Counted from the first letter of the stretch, positions 1 through 10,925 are shown. The stretch is DNA of 64,000 nucleotides from Diphasiastrum complanatum (GCA_029204225.1 MU831890.1:34240-98239); one strand, 5' to 3'. Notes: a model not told the origin generated them from the sequence alone. Numbers and translations are program-made.

Positions 1-713
1 TATGGTCACATGCAGTCCTGTGCGCCGAAACCCTTTCTTGTGGCCGCTATACACTTTTTGAAACTGAGTTGTTGCTCTCGTTCATCGCGCGCGAGCTCCA
101 CGCTCCTCCTTGTCTATGGCTGCGCCTCCCCAAGCTGATTTTTGCTTGATCAATCTCATTTTTGGATCGATTTGAGCACGGTTTGAGGCCTGGAGCAGGG
201 TTGCCCTACTGATACCAAGTCTGTAGAGTGTTCAATCATGAAATTCCATGGAGAAATGGTGATTTTAGCTCAACTTGACAAAGTGGCTTTTTTCACCTTT
301 TACCGCAAATCTACTAGGTTAACTGTCTGCAGACAAATCTCTGACATAAACCTCAGAATCTCTCCATGGCTAGTTGACAGTATAATTAGCTTCCTTCCTG
401 TCCTTATGGCATCCAAAACAATGCACAAACAACGAAGAAATTACCAGTTATGTGTAGAAAACCGTAACTCCAAACCGGTTTCAATTTTCAACTGGCTTCA
501 AAATTGTCAATTTTTCACCAGATTTTTCCCTGTCTGATGTTATGCACAGGCTAATAATCTCTCTTTTGAGCTTGGCAAGCCTCTATAAACTAGAAATCGT
601 GCACCAGTGCTTCTCTTTCCATCTTCAACCTGCCGTAAACCCCAAACTCTCAGAAGACAGTTCTCCCGAAGCTCTCTTCAACAACGACGTTGTACTGTGT
701 ACACTCCCTGTAC
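1..713 (-). mobile_element. LTR-like non-coding sequence at window edge
   Basis: No protein-coding signal is convincing here; the 99-codon frame starting at 238 has no recognisable domain and I treat it as chance. A partial initiator-tRNA primer-site match (ACTGATACCA, 208-217) followed by TGTAGAGTG resembles the inner edge of an LTR lying on the minus strand. The stretch to 713 would then be LTR sequence, ending just before a second and better primer site. The element class is not determined. Confidence 0.35.
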
Positions 714-726
714 GGCTCTGATACCA
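714..726 (-). other. Retrotransposon primer-binding site (initiator Met tRNA)
   Basis: GGCTCTGATACCA on the plus strand is the reverse complement of TGGTATCAGAGCC, the plant initiator-methionine tRNA 3' end complement used by most Copia and many Gypsy elements. It implies a minus-strand element whose 5' LTR begins just to the right of it. Confidence 0.6.
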
Positions 727-1015
727 ACTTAGAATTTGCTTCGAACAGGAACACAGATCATGCTACACAGTAACACAGACAGAAAACACTCTCCACAACA
801 AGCTCACATAGCAACTATATTTCTCAAAATGAAATTACACTGTACATATAGTTGTTCACTCAGGCAACCCATGCATGACCCATGTTGCCATTGGCGGGAC
901 GCGTGTCTCGTCGACTTGCCTCGTGGCGAGGCCAACTGATCTTTATCAACTTATAGGACCCACAATATAGTAGCACAGTGATTCTACTTTGATTCTAACT
1001 GAAACTGTATTTGCT
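727..1015 (-). mobile_element. LTR fragment, minus orientation
   Basis: This follows the primer site at 714-726 and contains no ORF of note. It is cut off at about 1016, where Copia gag sequence of another element begins. I see no second copy in the window, so the LTR call rests only on its position beside the primer site. Confidence 0.35.
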
Positions 1016-1815
1016 TGTTGATCAGGTTGCTTGGTTGCATTCTTCGCTTGGAGAATTCGGCAATCCTTGATCTTATGGTTATTGCGCTTGCAATAAACAT
1101 CTTCTTCTTTGACTGTGGATCTGATGATTGTCCTTGACTTTGAGTCAGCTTCTGATTTGTTGCAGTCTTCTTGGAGCTTTTCTACTTCTGTCGCTTAGAG
1201 CTTTTGTTGACATATAGAGTATGAGAGGAGGAAGTAGACAAAGTGTCTTGACTTTTTCTGTAGTCTTCTTGCAACAACACAATGATAACTCTAGTAAGAG
1301 TTAAATCTGAGTGTGTCGATATGATCATCACCCAGTTCTCATATGTAGAGGGCAAGCTTGAAAGCAATGTCATAATTGCATCTTGATCGTCTATGACTGA
1401 TCCGACAGCGACCATCTGTTGCAAGAGACTTAAACTGGTTAATGCGACTCTGAAGAAAGTCACCATTAGGCATCTTGAATGTAAAGAATTTCCTTCGTTG
1501 ATGTAACTTAGTAGTTATGTCCCTCACTTCATGTAGTGAGTTCAGGATGTCCCAAACTTCTTTTAAAGTGTTGGCTTCAGCTATGTGTCCAATCTGTGTA
1601 TATGATATATTGAGGATAATAAGCGCGAGAGCTTTACCATCCTTCAATTTCCACTTTGAGTCTTCTGTGTCGTCTTCAGGTTTTACTTCTATACCTGTAA
1701 CAATATCCCATAACTCGTTGGCTATCAGCAAGGTCTTCATCTTAAATCTTAACAAATGATAATTGGATCCATTCAGTTTGTCTGCGATAAGACCAACTTT
1801 ACTTTGAGAATCCAT
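1016..1815 (-). pseudogene. Copia gag remnant with zinc knuckle
   Basis: Read on the minus strand from the ATG at 1815, the protein opens MDSQSKVGLIADKLNGSNYH and runs through a UBN2-type Copia gag domain (retroviral-like nucleocapsid/capsid precursor), including KWKLKDGKALALIIL and LKEVWDILNSLHEVRD. A frame change near 1440 separates it from a second gag segment at 1182-1466 (LLSSLPSTYENWVMIIS). Further down, 1050-1100 encodes a CCHC-like knuckle (YCKRNNHKIKDC). Protease and everything after it are missing; sequence of another element begins at about 1016. The upstream leader (1816-2093), primer site and LTR piece fit the same minus-strand element. It cannot make a functional Gag. Confidence 0.85.
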
Positions 1816-2093
1816 CTTGAACTTAGTCTGTCGATTGTATCGATGACGCTAAGATGTAGTGATGCCAACAATAGGAAATCAATTCTCTGATATTGAAAGG
1901 ATGAAAGGAATTGAAGAATATGATATCAATCTGATGTCGTGAAAGATATCAAGTATAAGAGCTTTTCGCTCTGATATCGAATTAGTATTAGGCCCTGATA
2001 GAGATCACAAGTCTGATATCGTGAAGGTTCAAATAAAGAAGTAGTGATCTAGCACTGATACTATGATAGTATATTCTAATATCAAATTAGAAT
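1816..2093 (-). repeat. Copia leader rich in CTGATATC-type repeats
   Basis: Between gag and the primer site the leader repeats variants of TCTGATATC and GATATCAA at irregular spacing (for example near 1890, 1920, 1970, 2013 and 2076). The motif resembles part of the adjoining primer-site text CTGATACCA, so these could be slipped or duplicated copies. No ORF is supported. Confidence 0.4.
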
Positions 2094-2105
2094 GCTCTGA
2101 TACCA
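2094..2105 (-). other. Copia primer-binding site
   Basis: GCTCTGATACCA is the complement of TGGTATCAGAGC and lies directly against the LTR end TGTCGAAAATAG (LTR 3' end ...TTTCGACA on the minus strand). It belongs with the gag at 1016-1815. Confidence 0.8.
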
Positions 2106-2279
2106 TGTCGAAAATAGATGAGTAATAGAATGCGAAAACTTCCTACTTCCAATGCATGACTACGCCTATAAAAAATTGAACAAAATAGCAGTGATGGAAA
2201 TCACGTCCAATCTTTAGCAACTAACTTTCACTAGATACTAAGTGATTACGTAGCCAAACATAAAGTATTGAATTCTCAG
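2106..2279 (-). repeat. Inner 174 bp of a Copia LTR (inverted copy of 10209-10382)
   Basis: This block is a near-identical reverse complement of 10209-10382 and has the same length by my count, 174 bp. It starts with the LTR terminus TGTCG beside the primer site and stops abruptly at CTCAG (2275-2279), where integrase sequence of a plus-strand Copia begins. The rest of the LTR, present in the copy at about 9.8-10.2 kb, is missing here. Confidence 0.8.
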
Positions 2280-3690
2280 GTAGGAAGATCAAAGTCCTAA
2301 GATCAGATAGTGGAGGTGAGTACAAGTCTAATGACTTCAATGATCTTTGTGATCAATGTGGGATTAAAAGACAATTTACGCAAGCTCATACTCCTGCTCT
2401 CAATGGTGTAGTTGAGCTCAAGAATCGTACAATTGTGGAAAGTGCCAGATCTATGCTAGCTGAGATGAAACTACCAAAAGATTTTTGGTCAAAAGCATGC
2501 AGTACGACAGTCTGTCTTCAAAATAGAACTCTTACCATTGCCATACCAGAGATAACACCTGAGGAAGCATTCACGAAGAAGAAGCCAAAGGTGAACCACT
2601 TGCGAATCTTTGGATGTAAGGCCTTTGTACACATTCCTAAGGAAGAGAGACGTAAACTTGATGTGAAAGCTATCAAATGTATATTCCTAGGATATGATGA
2701 TCGTGTAAAGGGCTATAGATGTTTTGATCCAGTGGAAAACAAAATCCATGTAAGTCGTGATGTTATCTTTGGTGAATCCAAGATGTAAGAAGACGAGGAT
2801 GCTGAGAAGATAGACACATTCAGTGGGAAAGATGGTATAGTGAGGATACCTCCTGATGATGATCCATTCATTGACCTTCCAAGTGATGAACATGAGGATA
2901 CATCTCAAGATACTACTACTCAACCTCTATAGATAGGTTGGAGAGGTAGAGACAAACCTTTTGGTGCAAGAAGAATTGAAGTTGCGGGAGACAAACGCAA
3001 GGAGAAGGATGTACCGTGGGATACATTTTCACCAGGAAGCCGATCACCTGACAAGAAGCTTCGTAAGTGGTTTGAGGGATTGTTGGAGAGCCGCGACATG
3101 GATGACTTTCCAGGATCATCTAGCCATGGAGAGCTACAAAGATCAACAAGAGAGAAGACACAACCTGAAAGGTATGAAGCAAATTACGCTCTCTTATCTA
3201 GCATTATTCAACCTTCGACTTATGGTGAAGCGAAGGATGATGACATTTGGGTCAAGGCCATGGGAGAGGAGATGGAGTCAATTGCTAAACATAGCACATG
3301 GGACTTAGTAGAACCACCAGTTGGCAAGAAACCCATTGGTTGCAAATGGGTATACAGGACTAAGTACCATGCAGATGGAAGTATAGCAAAGCACAAGGCA
3401 AGATTGGTGATCAAAGGGTATGCACAAAGTAAACACATTGACTATGAGGAGACCTTTGTGCCAGTATGTAAGTGGAATACTCTATGTCTACTTGTTGCTT
3501 TAGCTTCACATTTTGGTTGGCCTTTGCATCAGATGGATGTGATATTTGCTTTTCTAAATGGTGAGTTAGAAGAAGAGGTGTTCATGGATCAACTTAAAGG
3601 CTTTGTATCAAAGGGACAGGAAAATAAAGTATGTCGCTTGAAGAAATCACTTTATGGTCTTAAATAGGCACCACGTGTGTGATATAGCAG
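2280..3690 (+). pseudogene. Copia integrase-RT fragment
   Basis: The reading begins inside the integrase catalytic core (KVLRSDSGGEYKS, which contains the second catalytic Asp) and continues through the integrase C-terminal region (GCKAFVHIPKEERRKLD, ending VSRDVIFGESKM with a stop at about 2788). A spacer follows, then the N-terminal part of the RT (GCKWVYRTKYHADGSIAKHKARLVIKGYAQ, in pieces) from about 3080. RT motif A, HQMDVIFAFLNGELEEEVF, is visible near 3530-3590. The frame stops at 3667 within the conserved LYGLKQAPR block, before the YVDD motif. LTRs, gag, protease, most of RT and RNase H are absent. It is a fragment trapped between two minus-strand Copia pieces. Confidence 0.85.
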
Positions 3691-4152
3691 GAGTGATGCC
3701 TACTTTTCTATGGATTTAAATTCCAAGACAGAAGTGAGCTTCGCCCAGATCAGTCATGTCGAATTCTGAGAACAACATCTGTTTTGCATCCTTGACTATT
3801 TTGGTATTGTTGCTGAAGAGCAATGTATCATCAACGTACAAGGTGATGATAATGAAGGATTGCTACACTGACCTTGAATAAACATTGCAATCAGCAGTGC
3901 TTGGTTTGAACCGTACAATGCTTTGTGGAGTTTACAGACATGATTCTTCATGCCTTCCAAAACGTATCCTTCGGGCTGGATCATGTAGATATCTTCTTGT
4001 ATGACTCCGTTCAGATAGGCTGTTTGTACATCAAGTTGATGTACTTCGAGGTCGGCAGCTACAGCATAAGACAAGAGCATTTGAATCGACGAATGTTTGA
4101 CGACTAGACTAAAAGTCTCACTATAGTCGACATTCGATATCTGGGTGAATCC

Positions 4153-4935
4153 TCATGCTACTAGTCTAGCCTTCCTTCGATCAATTGCTCCGTTGGCATT
4201 ACGTTTGATCTTAAAGATCCATTTGCAATCAATAATATTGCAACCAATAGGAGCTTTGACTAATGACCATGTTTGATTCTTGATCAGAGAGGAATACTCT
4301 CTGTCCATGGCTTCTCTCCAGAGATTAGAGTCTGGTTGGCTGAGTGCCTCTTCGACTGTCGTCGGTTCTTGCATTAAGAGACAGGCAGACTCGGGAGTAT
4401 ACCTTGTGGGCTGTGTGCGCACTCGATTTGATCTTCTGGGATGATTCAACTGATGAACCGCTCCTGGGACTTGTTGCTGGGTAGCAGCAACATCTTCAAT
4501 TGATTCGTTGTCTCGAAGTGAGTCGACAATAGACACACCTGAGCCAGAAGCTCGGACTATCGTGTCAATGGCAGGAGATGTAGGTTCTTCTTGAGCAGTA
4601 TCCTTGCCTTTGAGGTCGACGAATTGATCCTCGATAAAGACTTTATCCCGGCTATACAAGATTTGTTGGGTATCAGGATCGTACAGCTTGTAGGTGTTAT
4701 CAGACGAAGTATATCCGATCAGGATGGTCTTGAGACCTTGGAAGCCCAGTTTCTTCCTTGTGTCTTTTGGGATCTGCACGTAGGCAATGCACTCGAACAC
4801 TCTTAGGTTCTTCAAAGAAGGCTTAGAGCCTGTCGTGGGGTGTCTTCTCTGAGGAGGCCTTGGTCGAACATCTGTTCTAGACGTAAGCTGCAGTGGAGAC
4901 AGCTTCAGCCCAGAATCTCTTGGGCAATGATGCAT
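4153..4935 (-). pseudogene. Copia integrase C-terminus to RT N-terminus
   Basis: A 260-codon open frame. The first part (LKNLRVFECIAYVQIPKDTR, then TILIGYTSSDNTYKLYD) is the integrase C-terminal/GAG-like fold typical of Copia. It is followed by an acidic linker and then the start of RT (EALSQPDSNLWREAMDREYS, then GCNIIDCKWIFKIKRNANGA). The frame ends at KARLVA; the next codons are in another frame. It joins the 4877-5983 frame through a shift near 4900. Confidence 0.85.
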
Positions 4936-5983
4936 GTGATAGCATACACTTAGCAGATTCGACCAAAGTATGGTTCTTCCTCTCAGCTAAGCCATTAGAC
5001 TGAGGACTGTAAGGAGTGATGAATTGCTGCTCAATGCCTTGGCTTTGGCAGTACTCCTTAAACTTGACAGAGATATATTCTCCACCGTTGTCTGACCATA
5101 GGGCCTTGATCGTCCTTTCAGTCTCCTTTTCTACATGCTCCTTGAAGATTTTGAAGCAGTTGAAGGCTTCTGCTTTCTTCTTTATGAAATACACCATCGT
5201 TCTTCTGGAGAATTCGTCAATAAAGGTTATAAAATACTTGGCATCCTTCAATGAAGGATTTTTCATCGGGCCACAATTACCTAAACGTACAATGTCTAGC
5301 AATCCTCTAGCAACATGCTGATGGCTTGACTTAAATGATTTCCTAGTTTGTTTACCAACTAGATAGTCTTGATAGAGAGGTAACTCGACTTTTTTGCGAG
5401 GATAGTCGAGATCAAGAACAATAGATTGTCTAGACATTTGTTGTACAACAGTATGATTTAGATGACCAATTCTATAATGCCAAAGTAAACCTTTATTTGA
5501 ATGAATTGAAGTACTGAGAGCCTGACTAGAGGCAGAAAAGCAATGACTCAACTTATACAAATATCCATGCCTCTTTTCGAGTGCTAGGATCTTGCATGTC
5601 CTATCAACTACTTTACACTGATCACATTCAAATTCTACTCTGTGTCCTAGATCTGTGATTCTGCTTACAGAGAGTAGATTCGTAGATAACTTTGGTACAT
5701 ACAGGACTTTAGAGAGTAGCTTAGACTGATCATTTGCAAAGCATAATCTTACAGTGCCTTCACCTTTAATAGTTTGTGTGCTATTGTCGCCAAGGTGAAC
5801 AAATTTTTGGGTACTGTTAGGTGTATAGGACTCAAAACAGCCAATTAGACTAGTCATGTGCTGAGTGGCTCCGAAATCCAGGAACCAAGAACTATCGCCA
5901 AATGCTCCTTGATGGTTGGTCATGAAGGCATCATGATCCATTTCTTGAATAGACTGTGGAACTTCTGCAACTACATTCGTCAC
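4877..5983 (-). pseudogene. Copia protease-integrase frame with mutated protease
   Basis: A 368-codon open frame. Residues about 32-45 are the aspartic protease site, but it reads WFLDFGATQHM where Copia has D-S/T-G-A-T, so one base change turns the catalytic-loop Ser into Phe. The GAG-pre-integrase region (LLWHYRIGHLNH) follows. Its zinc ligands are altered: PLYQDYLVGKQ has Tyr at both positions normally Cys. The integrase core is recognisable: TFIDEFSR (first Asp), LWSDNGGEY (second Asp) and NGLAERKNH (Glu). The reading frame is long, but these substitutions argue the product is dead. Confidence 0.85.
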
Positions 5984-6551
5984 TTGATTCGACTGTCCTT
6001 TGCTGTTGTTCTTCGCTTGAAGTATGCGGTAGTCTTGTATTTTGTGGTTGTTTTGTTTGCAATATCTACAGAACAGTTTCTTCTTTGTCCTCGAATTCGA
6101 TTGTTCCTTGTGCTAAGTTGGTTTCTGGTCTGGCTTTGATTGTTTTGAGTCTTTCTTCTTCTGCTTTGTCGTGCTCTTGTTGGCGTACAAGGCATGAGAA
6201 TCAGCTCAGGAACTCGAGGCTTCGTTCCTTCGCGTGTCTTCCTGCAACAACATAGTAATGACTCTCGAAAGAGTCAATTCTAGATGAGTCACGATGATCA
6301 TCACCCAGCTGTCGTAAGAACATGGCAAGCTTGTAAGCAATTGCATCACTGTGTCTTGATCGTCTATGACAAATCCGACAGCGGCCATTTATCTTAGCAG
6401 GTTCTTGAATTAATTAATGTGATTATGCAGAGAATCACCATTCGTCATCTTGAGGGAGTAGAATTTCTTCCTGAGATGTAGCTTAAAAGTTATATCTCGC
6501 ACTTTGTATAGTGTACTCAAGATGTCCCAGACTTCTTTCAATGTCGTCAAG

Positions 6552-7915
6552 CCTTGAAGACCTCTATTCTTGTCATAAAGCATTACTATGGCATCATCGC
6601 TTAGGACACTTGAATTATGCATATGTTTTGAGCATGTCCAAACAATCCATGGTTTTTGATCTCGACTATCCTTCTGGTAAGGTCGATCTCTCTGTCTATC
6701 ATAGCTGCATCTTTGGAAAGCAGACTAGGATTCCTTTTAGATCGAGTCATAGGCATGCAACAAAAGTTCTGTTAGATGTTACCTATATTCAGAACCGATA
6801 TCCTACTAAATGTCTCTTGGACAAAACACCATTCAAAGTTTGGACAGGTAGTTGATAATCGCAAATGAATTTTCAAAGTCAATTACAATGCATATGGAAG
6901 CACCAACAAGAGAAAGGCACGACTTGTCGCCAGAGGATTTTCTCAGGTATACAACATCGATTACACTGAGACCTTCAGTCCAGTAGTCAAGCATTCTTTT
7001 ATTCGACTTTTGCTATCATTTGCCGCAGTAGCAGATTTGGAAATGCATTAAATGGATGTACAGACAGCATATCTCAATGGAGTTATTGAAGAAGACATTT
7101 ACATGGTGCAACCCGAAGGTTATATTATCGAGGGTAAACACAATCATGTGTGTAAACTCCATAAGGCACTTTATGTCTTGAAGCAATCTGCTTGAGCATG
7201 GTTTCAAAGGACCAATACTTTCCTTATTGATCACGGCTACACACCTAGCTCTTCATATTCAAATGTTTACTTCAAAGCAGTGTAGAAGTCTTTTATCATT
7301 ATCACTCTATATGTGGATGGTACATTGCTTTTCAGCATAAGTACCAATCTGATATAAGAAGGCAAGACAATGTTATCTTCTAAATACGACATGACCGCCT
7401 TGGTATACAAATCCACAGAGATAGAAAACAGAAGTTGGTCTACATTACACAACAGAGGTACATCTACAACATGTTAGTCAATATAATCTGATTGATTGTA
7501 AGTTAGCTCTCTCACCAATGGACCCAGGTCTCAAATTGTCAAAGGACCAGTGTCCTCAAACAATTTAAGAGTAGGAGCAGATGCGTGAGTATCCTTACCA
7601 TTCTATTATAGGATCTCTTATGTAAGCAATGATCTGTACAAGGCCAGACATAGCTTTTGCAATTAGCTCTCTCAATTAGTTTATGACTAACCCTGGTGTA
7701 ACACATTGAAAGGCTCTTATCAGAGTCACGAGATATCTTCGAGCTACTATGGACTTTTGCATTTGTTATGGAGTAGTCGAGAACGACAAACTCTTAGTGC
7801 CATTGCCTTGTCAGCCAACCCTAGATTTCATTCTAGAAGTAAGCACATTGAACTGAAGTATCACGTTGTCAAAGCAAAGTTCTCAACGAAGAGGTCAGAT
7901 TGCAGCGGGTAGGTT
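6552..7915 (+). pseudogene. Copia pre-integrase, RT and RNase H fragments
   Basis: Plus-strand Copia, opposite in orientation to 3740-6550. It opens with LLWHHRLGHLNYAYVLSM (GAG-pre-integrase), then jumps to integrase sequence at about 6780. RT at 6900-7460 carries [11 protein letters not shown] and MDVQTAYLNGVIEEDIYM, with in-frame stops. It ends with RNase H text at 7800-7900 (ALSANPRFHSRSKHIELKYH). Most of the integrase core is deleted. Wording is very close to the minus-strand neighbour, so both are probably copies of one family placed head to head. Confidence 0.8.
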
Positions 7916-7988
7916 TAATATCTTTGTCTTTTGGATAGGATGGAGATAACACAAGACGAACAACAGAAGATGGATAAGATAGAGCATA

Positions 7989-8234
7989 CTACGAAGAAGA
8001 TGCATAACGACTAGCTATCATCATTGCTCGCATCTCTGCGACGGTCTTTTCCACACTATCCATGCGAGCTTGCACAGAAGGGGAAGTACCAGCTGACGAA
8101 TGGGCAGCCACTGTAGGCAGATTATGGGCAGGACTAAGCACAGGGCTGGGTGGTGGTGATGGGAGAGCAATAGGTGGACTAAGCGGAATATCAACTCTAT
8201 CATCTTCCATTATGAAACTAAAACAAGACAACAC
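7989..8234 (-). pseudogene. Probable Gypsy gag N-terminus
   Basis: A minus-strand frame gives a proline-rich start (internal Met at 8210, MEDDRVDIPLSPPIALPSPP) followed by a short helical segment, ARMDSVEKTVAEMRAMM. This style is common at the N-terminus of plant Gypsy Gag, ahead of the capsid domain. It lies downstream of a primer site and LTR in the same orientation (8913-9406), which supports the call. It breaks off at 7989 before any diagnostic capsid motif, so the identification is mostly by context. Confidence 0.45.
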
Positions 8235-8912
8235 AAAATCAAGCTAGAAATTGCACTGATGGTAAAATACTGAGAAAAGCAAATCTGACCCAAAACTCTT
8301 CAACTAGCAAAACAACAATAGATAGGGAAGGAGCTCTCCCTGAAATCCAAGCAAAAAATCCCCACAGAAGTGCGCTGGACTGGCAAAATTTAAATGTTGA
8401 TTCCGCCTTAAAAGAAATCCCTCAAGACCTGGAAAAAGGTCAGGATTGCCTCCTCCTTCAAATATGTGCAGAGCTGCAGCAAATGATCGCTGATTGGTGC
8501 TAAAAATTTCACCTCAAAATAGCCTCAGAACAGTTGTCTAAAGACGTTGGAAAGAGGCATAGAAAAACGCCAAGAAAACACTTGAAGGAGGGCGCTAGAT
8601 CAGCGCTGGAGCTATAGGAAAGAAGTGCCCCAAAATCTCTTCGAATTTGAATCTGTTTCCCACCTTTTCCAGCGATGGAGATAGACCACATGAGGGTGAT
8701 GGAGCATCTGCAAATTTTTACCAACTTTTTCTTCTTCCAAAAAGAGTTGTTGTGGGCTCCCTCTATGCTGGAACAGCAGTGCTGGAGGCCCACCCTTCTT
8801 CTCCAATCACTCTCCCATTTTTTTCACCTCAGAAAACCTTCAAAACAAGAGAAAAATGACAATTTTCTACACTTTCTCTTTATAGAACGAATGTTTTCTC
8901 TCTCTAGAATGA
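8235..8912 (-). mobile_element. Leader of minus-strand LTR element
   Basis: No coding motif is visible in the roughly 680 bases between the primer site and the putative gag start. The overlapping small frames on both strands here share no recognisable domain. I interpret it as untranslated leader. Confidence 0.4.
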
Positions 8913-8925
8913 GGCTCTGATACCA
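8913..8925 (-). other. Primer-binding site (initiator Met tRNA)
   Basis: GGCTCTGATACCA is a full match to the complement of the initiator tRNA 3' end. Two bases farther right is TGTCAC, the terminal dinucleotide of the adjacent LTR. Confidence 0.75.
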
Positions 8926-8927
8926 AT

Positions 8928-9406
8928 TGTCACAAGCCAGTCTCTCCAAGCTCGTGAATCCTAGAAGCCGGTGTGTAGAATGAACCTCCCAACCATAGAC
9001 ACCCCCGCCTTGAGTCCTTCTACCTGCTATTTCTGTCAACTGGCAGATGGCATCCACCTGTGGGTGATCAGTCCACTTGGCATGTCTGGCCCCTGTGACC
9101 TGTGAATACTGGGTGACTCATAGGGTACCATCCCCATGCCCCGCCAAAGACCTGTGACCCTCTTGGACACCCCGACTACTTGTCGGCTAGCATCTCGTCA
9201 CTAGCGGCTAGGGTCCCGACGATCAAGACACACCGCATCTCTGACAGCTTGTCAAGCGGCCACACCAGGTCACTGCTCGTGACACACTGGTCCCAACTTG
9301 GGACAAATGTCCTCGTCGGTCACCGACCCTTGCCAACACTAGGCCTCAGGCGCTTTGGTAACCGACCATGCTGAGATCATGATAAAGCCATAACTGGGCT
9401 CTAACA
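8928..9406 (-). mobile_element. Putative 5' LTR, about 479 bp
   Basis: The block starts TGTCACAAGCC beside the primer site and plausibly ends GGCTCTAACA, giving the TG...CA termini expected of an LTR. It is GC-richer than its surroundings, with repeated ACCG/TGTCGG-type words. No second copy is present in the window, so the outer edge is a guess from the terminal dinucleotide. Confidence 0.5.
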
Positions 9407-9590
9407 GTAGTATTTTTTGCCTTTTTGCGACACTGTTGCCTGTCAGGAATTACGAGTAAAAATGTAGAGTCACGTTTTTTGCATTTTTCAAAGTGCCTCA
9501 AATGTTAAGGAAATGACTTTGGCAAAATGTGAGACTACCCCAATATTAAGGACATGAGATTTCCCGACATTGTCGCATTTCTCCAAAAGC

Positions 9591-9621
9591 CGACACTGTC
9601 ATTTTTTTTGTGACAGTGTCG
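9591..9621. repeat. Perfect 11-bp hairpin with T-rich loop
   Basis: CGACACTGTCA (9591-9601) and TGACAGTGTCG (9611-9621) are exact inverted repeats around a nine-base loop of eight Ts and a G. A partial extra copy of the arm, GCGACACTGTTGCC, sits near 9426. Being inside an LTR-like region, it may be a retroelement feature rather than a host terminator. Confidence 0.7.
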
Positions 9622-9628
9622 CCTGTGG

Positions 9629-9680
9629 CAGTTTTAGTTCATTTATGCAGAATAACAGTTTTAGTTCATTTATGCAGAAA
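9629..9680. repeat. Two tandem copies of a 26-bp unit
   Basis: The text CAGTTTTAGTTCATTTATG followed by CAGAA occurs twice in a row, the second copy starting about 26 bases after the first. It looks like a replication-slippage duplication inside the LTR-like segment. Confidence 0.8.
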
Positions 9681-10382
9681 ACTGTTTATGGCAATTGTCG
9701 CCGCTTATCAGCAATTATTTCTGAAAAGGAACTGGATGAATGCCAACGGACTCTAGCCAACTGGCAGTCGCATTTGAAGACCTAAACACTTAGTATAAAT
9801 CAGCTCTTCATACATCTCTTTTCAAGTCCTGAATCAATGTTGTGAATTGTAAAGGAGTTGAGTGTTATTACACAACGCTTCATGCGCTCTCATCAAGCAG
9901 ATCGTTCACAATCAAAAAGTATTGTTGTTAGCTCTCTATCGAGCTTTCAAGCTTGAACTCTCTTGAGCATTCTAGCTCAGTCTTTTATAAATTTATTTTA
10001 GAGTTGCTATTGCGCTACTGTTTATCAACAGAGCTACTTATTCTCAGTTACTCAGAGACAACTTAGAGTGCACGGTTTCTATCCACTATTGTTTTGCACT
10101 CATTAGCATCTGATTTTGTTTTTCTGAATCAATACTATTTCTTATTGTGTTTAGTATATGTCAGAATGCATGCATCTATGTATTGCTTTTGTAACTGATA
10201 GAAATTGTCTGAGAATTCAATACTTTATGTTTGGTTACGTAATCACTTAGTATCCAACAAAAGTTAGTTGCTAAATATTGGACGTGATTTCCATCACTAT
10301 TGTTTTGTTCAATTTTTGATAGGCATAGTCATGCATTGGAAGTAGGAAGTTTCCGCATTATATTACTCACCTATTTTCGACA

Positions 10383-10925
10383 CGGATCTCCTAGGATGTA
10401 CCTTCCATAATTAATGAACAATCTAAGGAACGGTAATTAGTCGTGAATACTATTGACAATTTGAACCTGGTCTCTAATACCACTATGAAAGATATGAAGA
10501 ATCATTTCAAGATTGTGGCAGAAGAAGGTACATTGAGTGGATAATAAGCTTTATGTTCTAGAAACTACTTTGGAGCAAATGTGCAAGTGCAGGTATCAGT
10601 GACGATCAGAATTCTTCATGGCACAAGAGGCTTGGTCATCCCAACTATGAGAGCTTAAAGCAGTTGCATGAGCAAGTGGTGGTCAAGGGGATACCTAAGA
10701 TCATCGTCAGCTCATGTTTGTGTGAGGCGTGTGCATTGGGTAAGCAATATGCCAATCTTTCGACACTAGTTTATATAGAGCAAAAGATATCTTGGAGCTG
10801 ATTCATAGCAACTTGAGACCAGTACAAACGGAATCTCTTGGTGGTGCTTTGTATCTCATATCATTTATCGATGATTTTTTCTCGCAAATTTTGGGTTAAT
10901 TTCTTGAAAAAAGGAATCATATACA
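10383..10925 (+). pseudogene. Copia pre-integrase/integrase N-terminal fragment
   Basis: Plus-strand translation near 10615-10765 gives SSWHKRLGHPNYESLKQL, followed by SSCLCEACALGKQ, the His/Cys zinc region before the Copia integrase core. The continuation at 10795-10910 resembles LELIHSNLRPVQTESLGGA and ISFIDDF, the first catalytic Asp region, with a frame disturbance. The rest of the core is missing. Its relationship to the 2280-3690 fragment (which starts just after this part of the protein) is suggestive but not proven. Confidence 0.8.

Larger units (their letters stand above)
3740..6550 (-). mobile_element. Copia element remnant, gag to RT
   Basis: Minus-strand Copia polyprotein in broken frames. 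From right to left: gag (about 6550-6206, LKEVWDILSTLYKVRD, then LLTSLPCSYDSWVMI), knuckle (6030-6065, FCRYCKQNHKIQDY, with the last Cys replaced), protease, integrase, RT. An RT segment at 4080-3900 carries HQLDVQTAYLNGVIQED. A separate frame at about 3825-3855 carries LYVDDTLLFSNN, the catalytic YVDD. Sequence between LYGSNQA and that block is missing, and RNase H is absent past 3740. No LTR is seen. It is closely related to the oppositely oriented fragment at 6552-7915. Confidence 0.85.
9407..10382 (+). mobile_element. Copia LTR, plus orientation
   Basis: Its last 174 bp (10209-10382) match the LTR end beside a genuine primer site at 2094-2105, but in the opposite orientation. The inner edge is therefore ...TTTCGACA at 10382. 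A TATA-like TAGTATAAAT lies at 9791-9800. No primer site follows 10382; instead a Copia pre-integrase fragment begins. The outer boundary is uncertain and 9407 is only the end of the neighbouring element. Confidence 0.6.

Noticed and set aside
238-537. 99-codon plus-strand frame
   Set aside because: No domain, inside LTR-like sequence, and composition typical of chance translation.
8509-9057. Several overlapping small frames on both strands
   Set aside because: They coincide with a leader and LTR of a minus-strand element and contain no recognisable motif.
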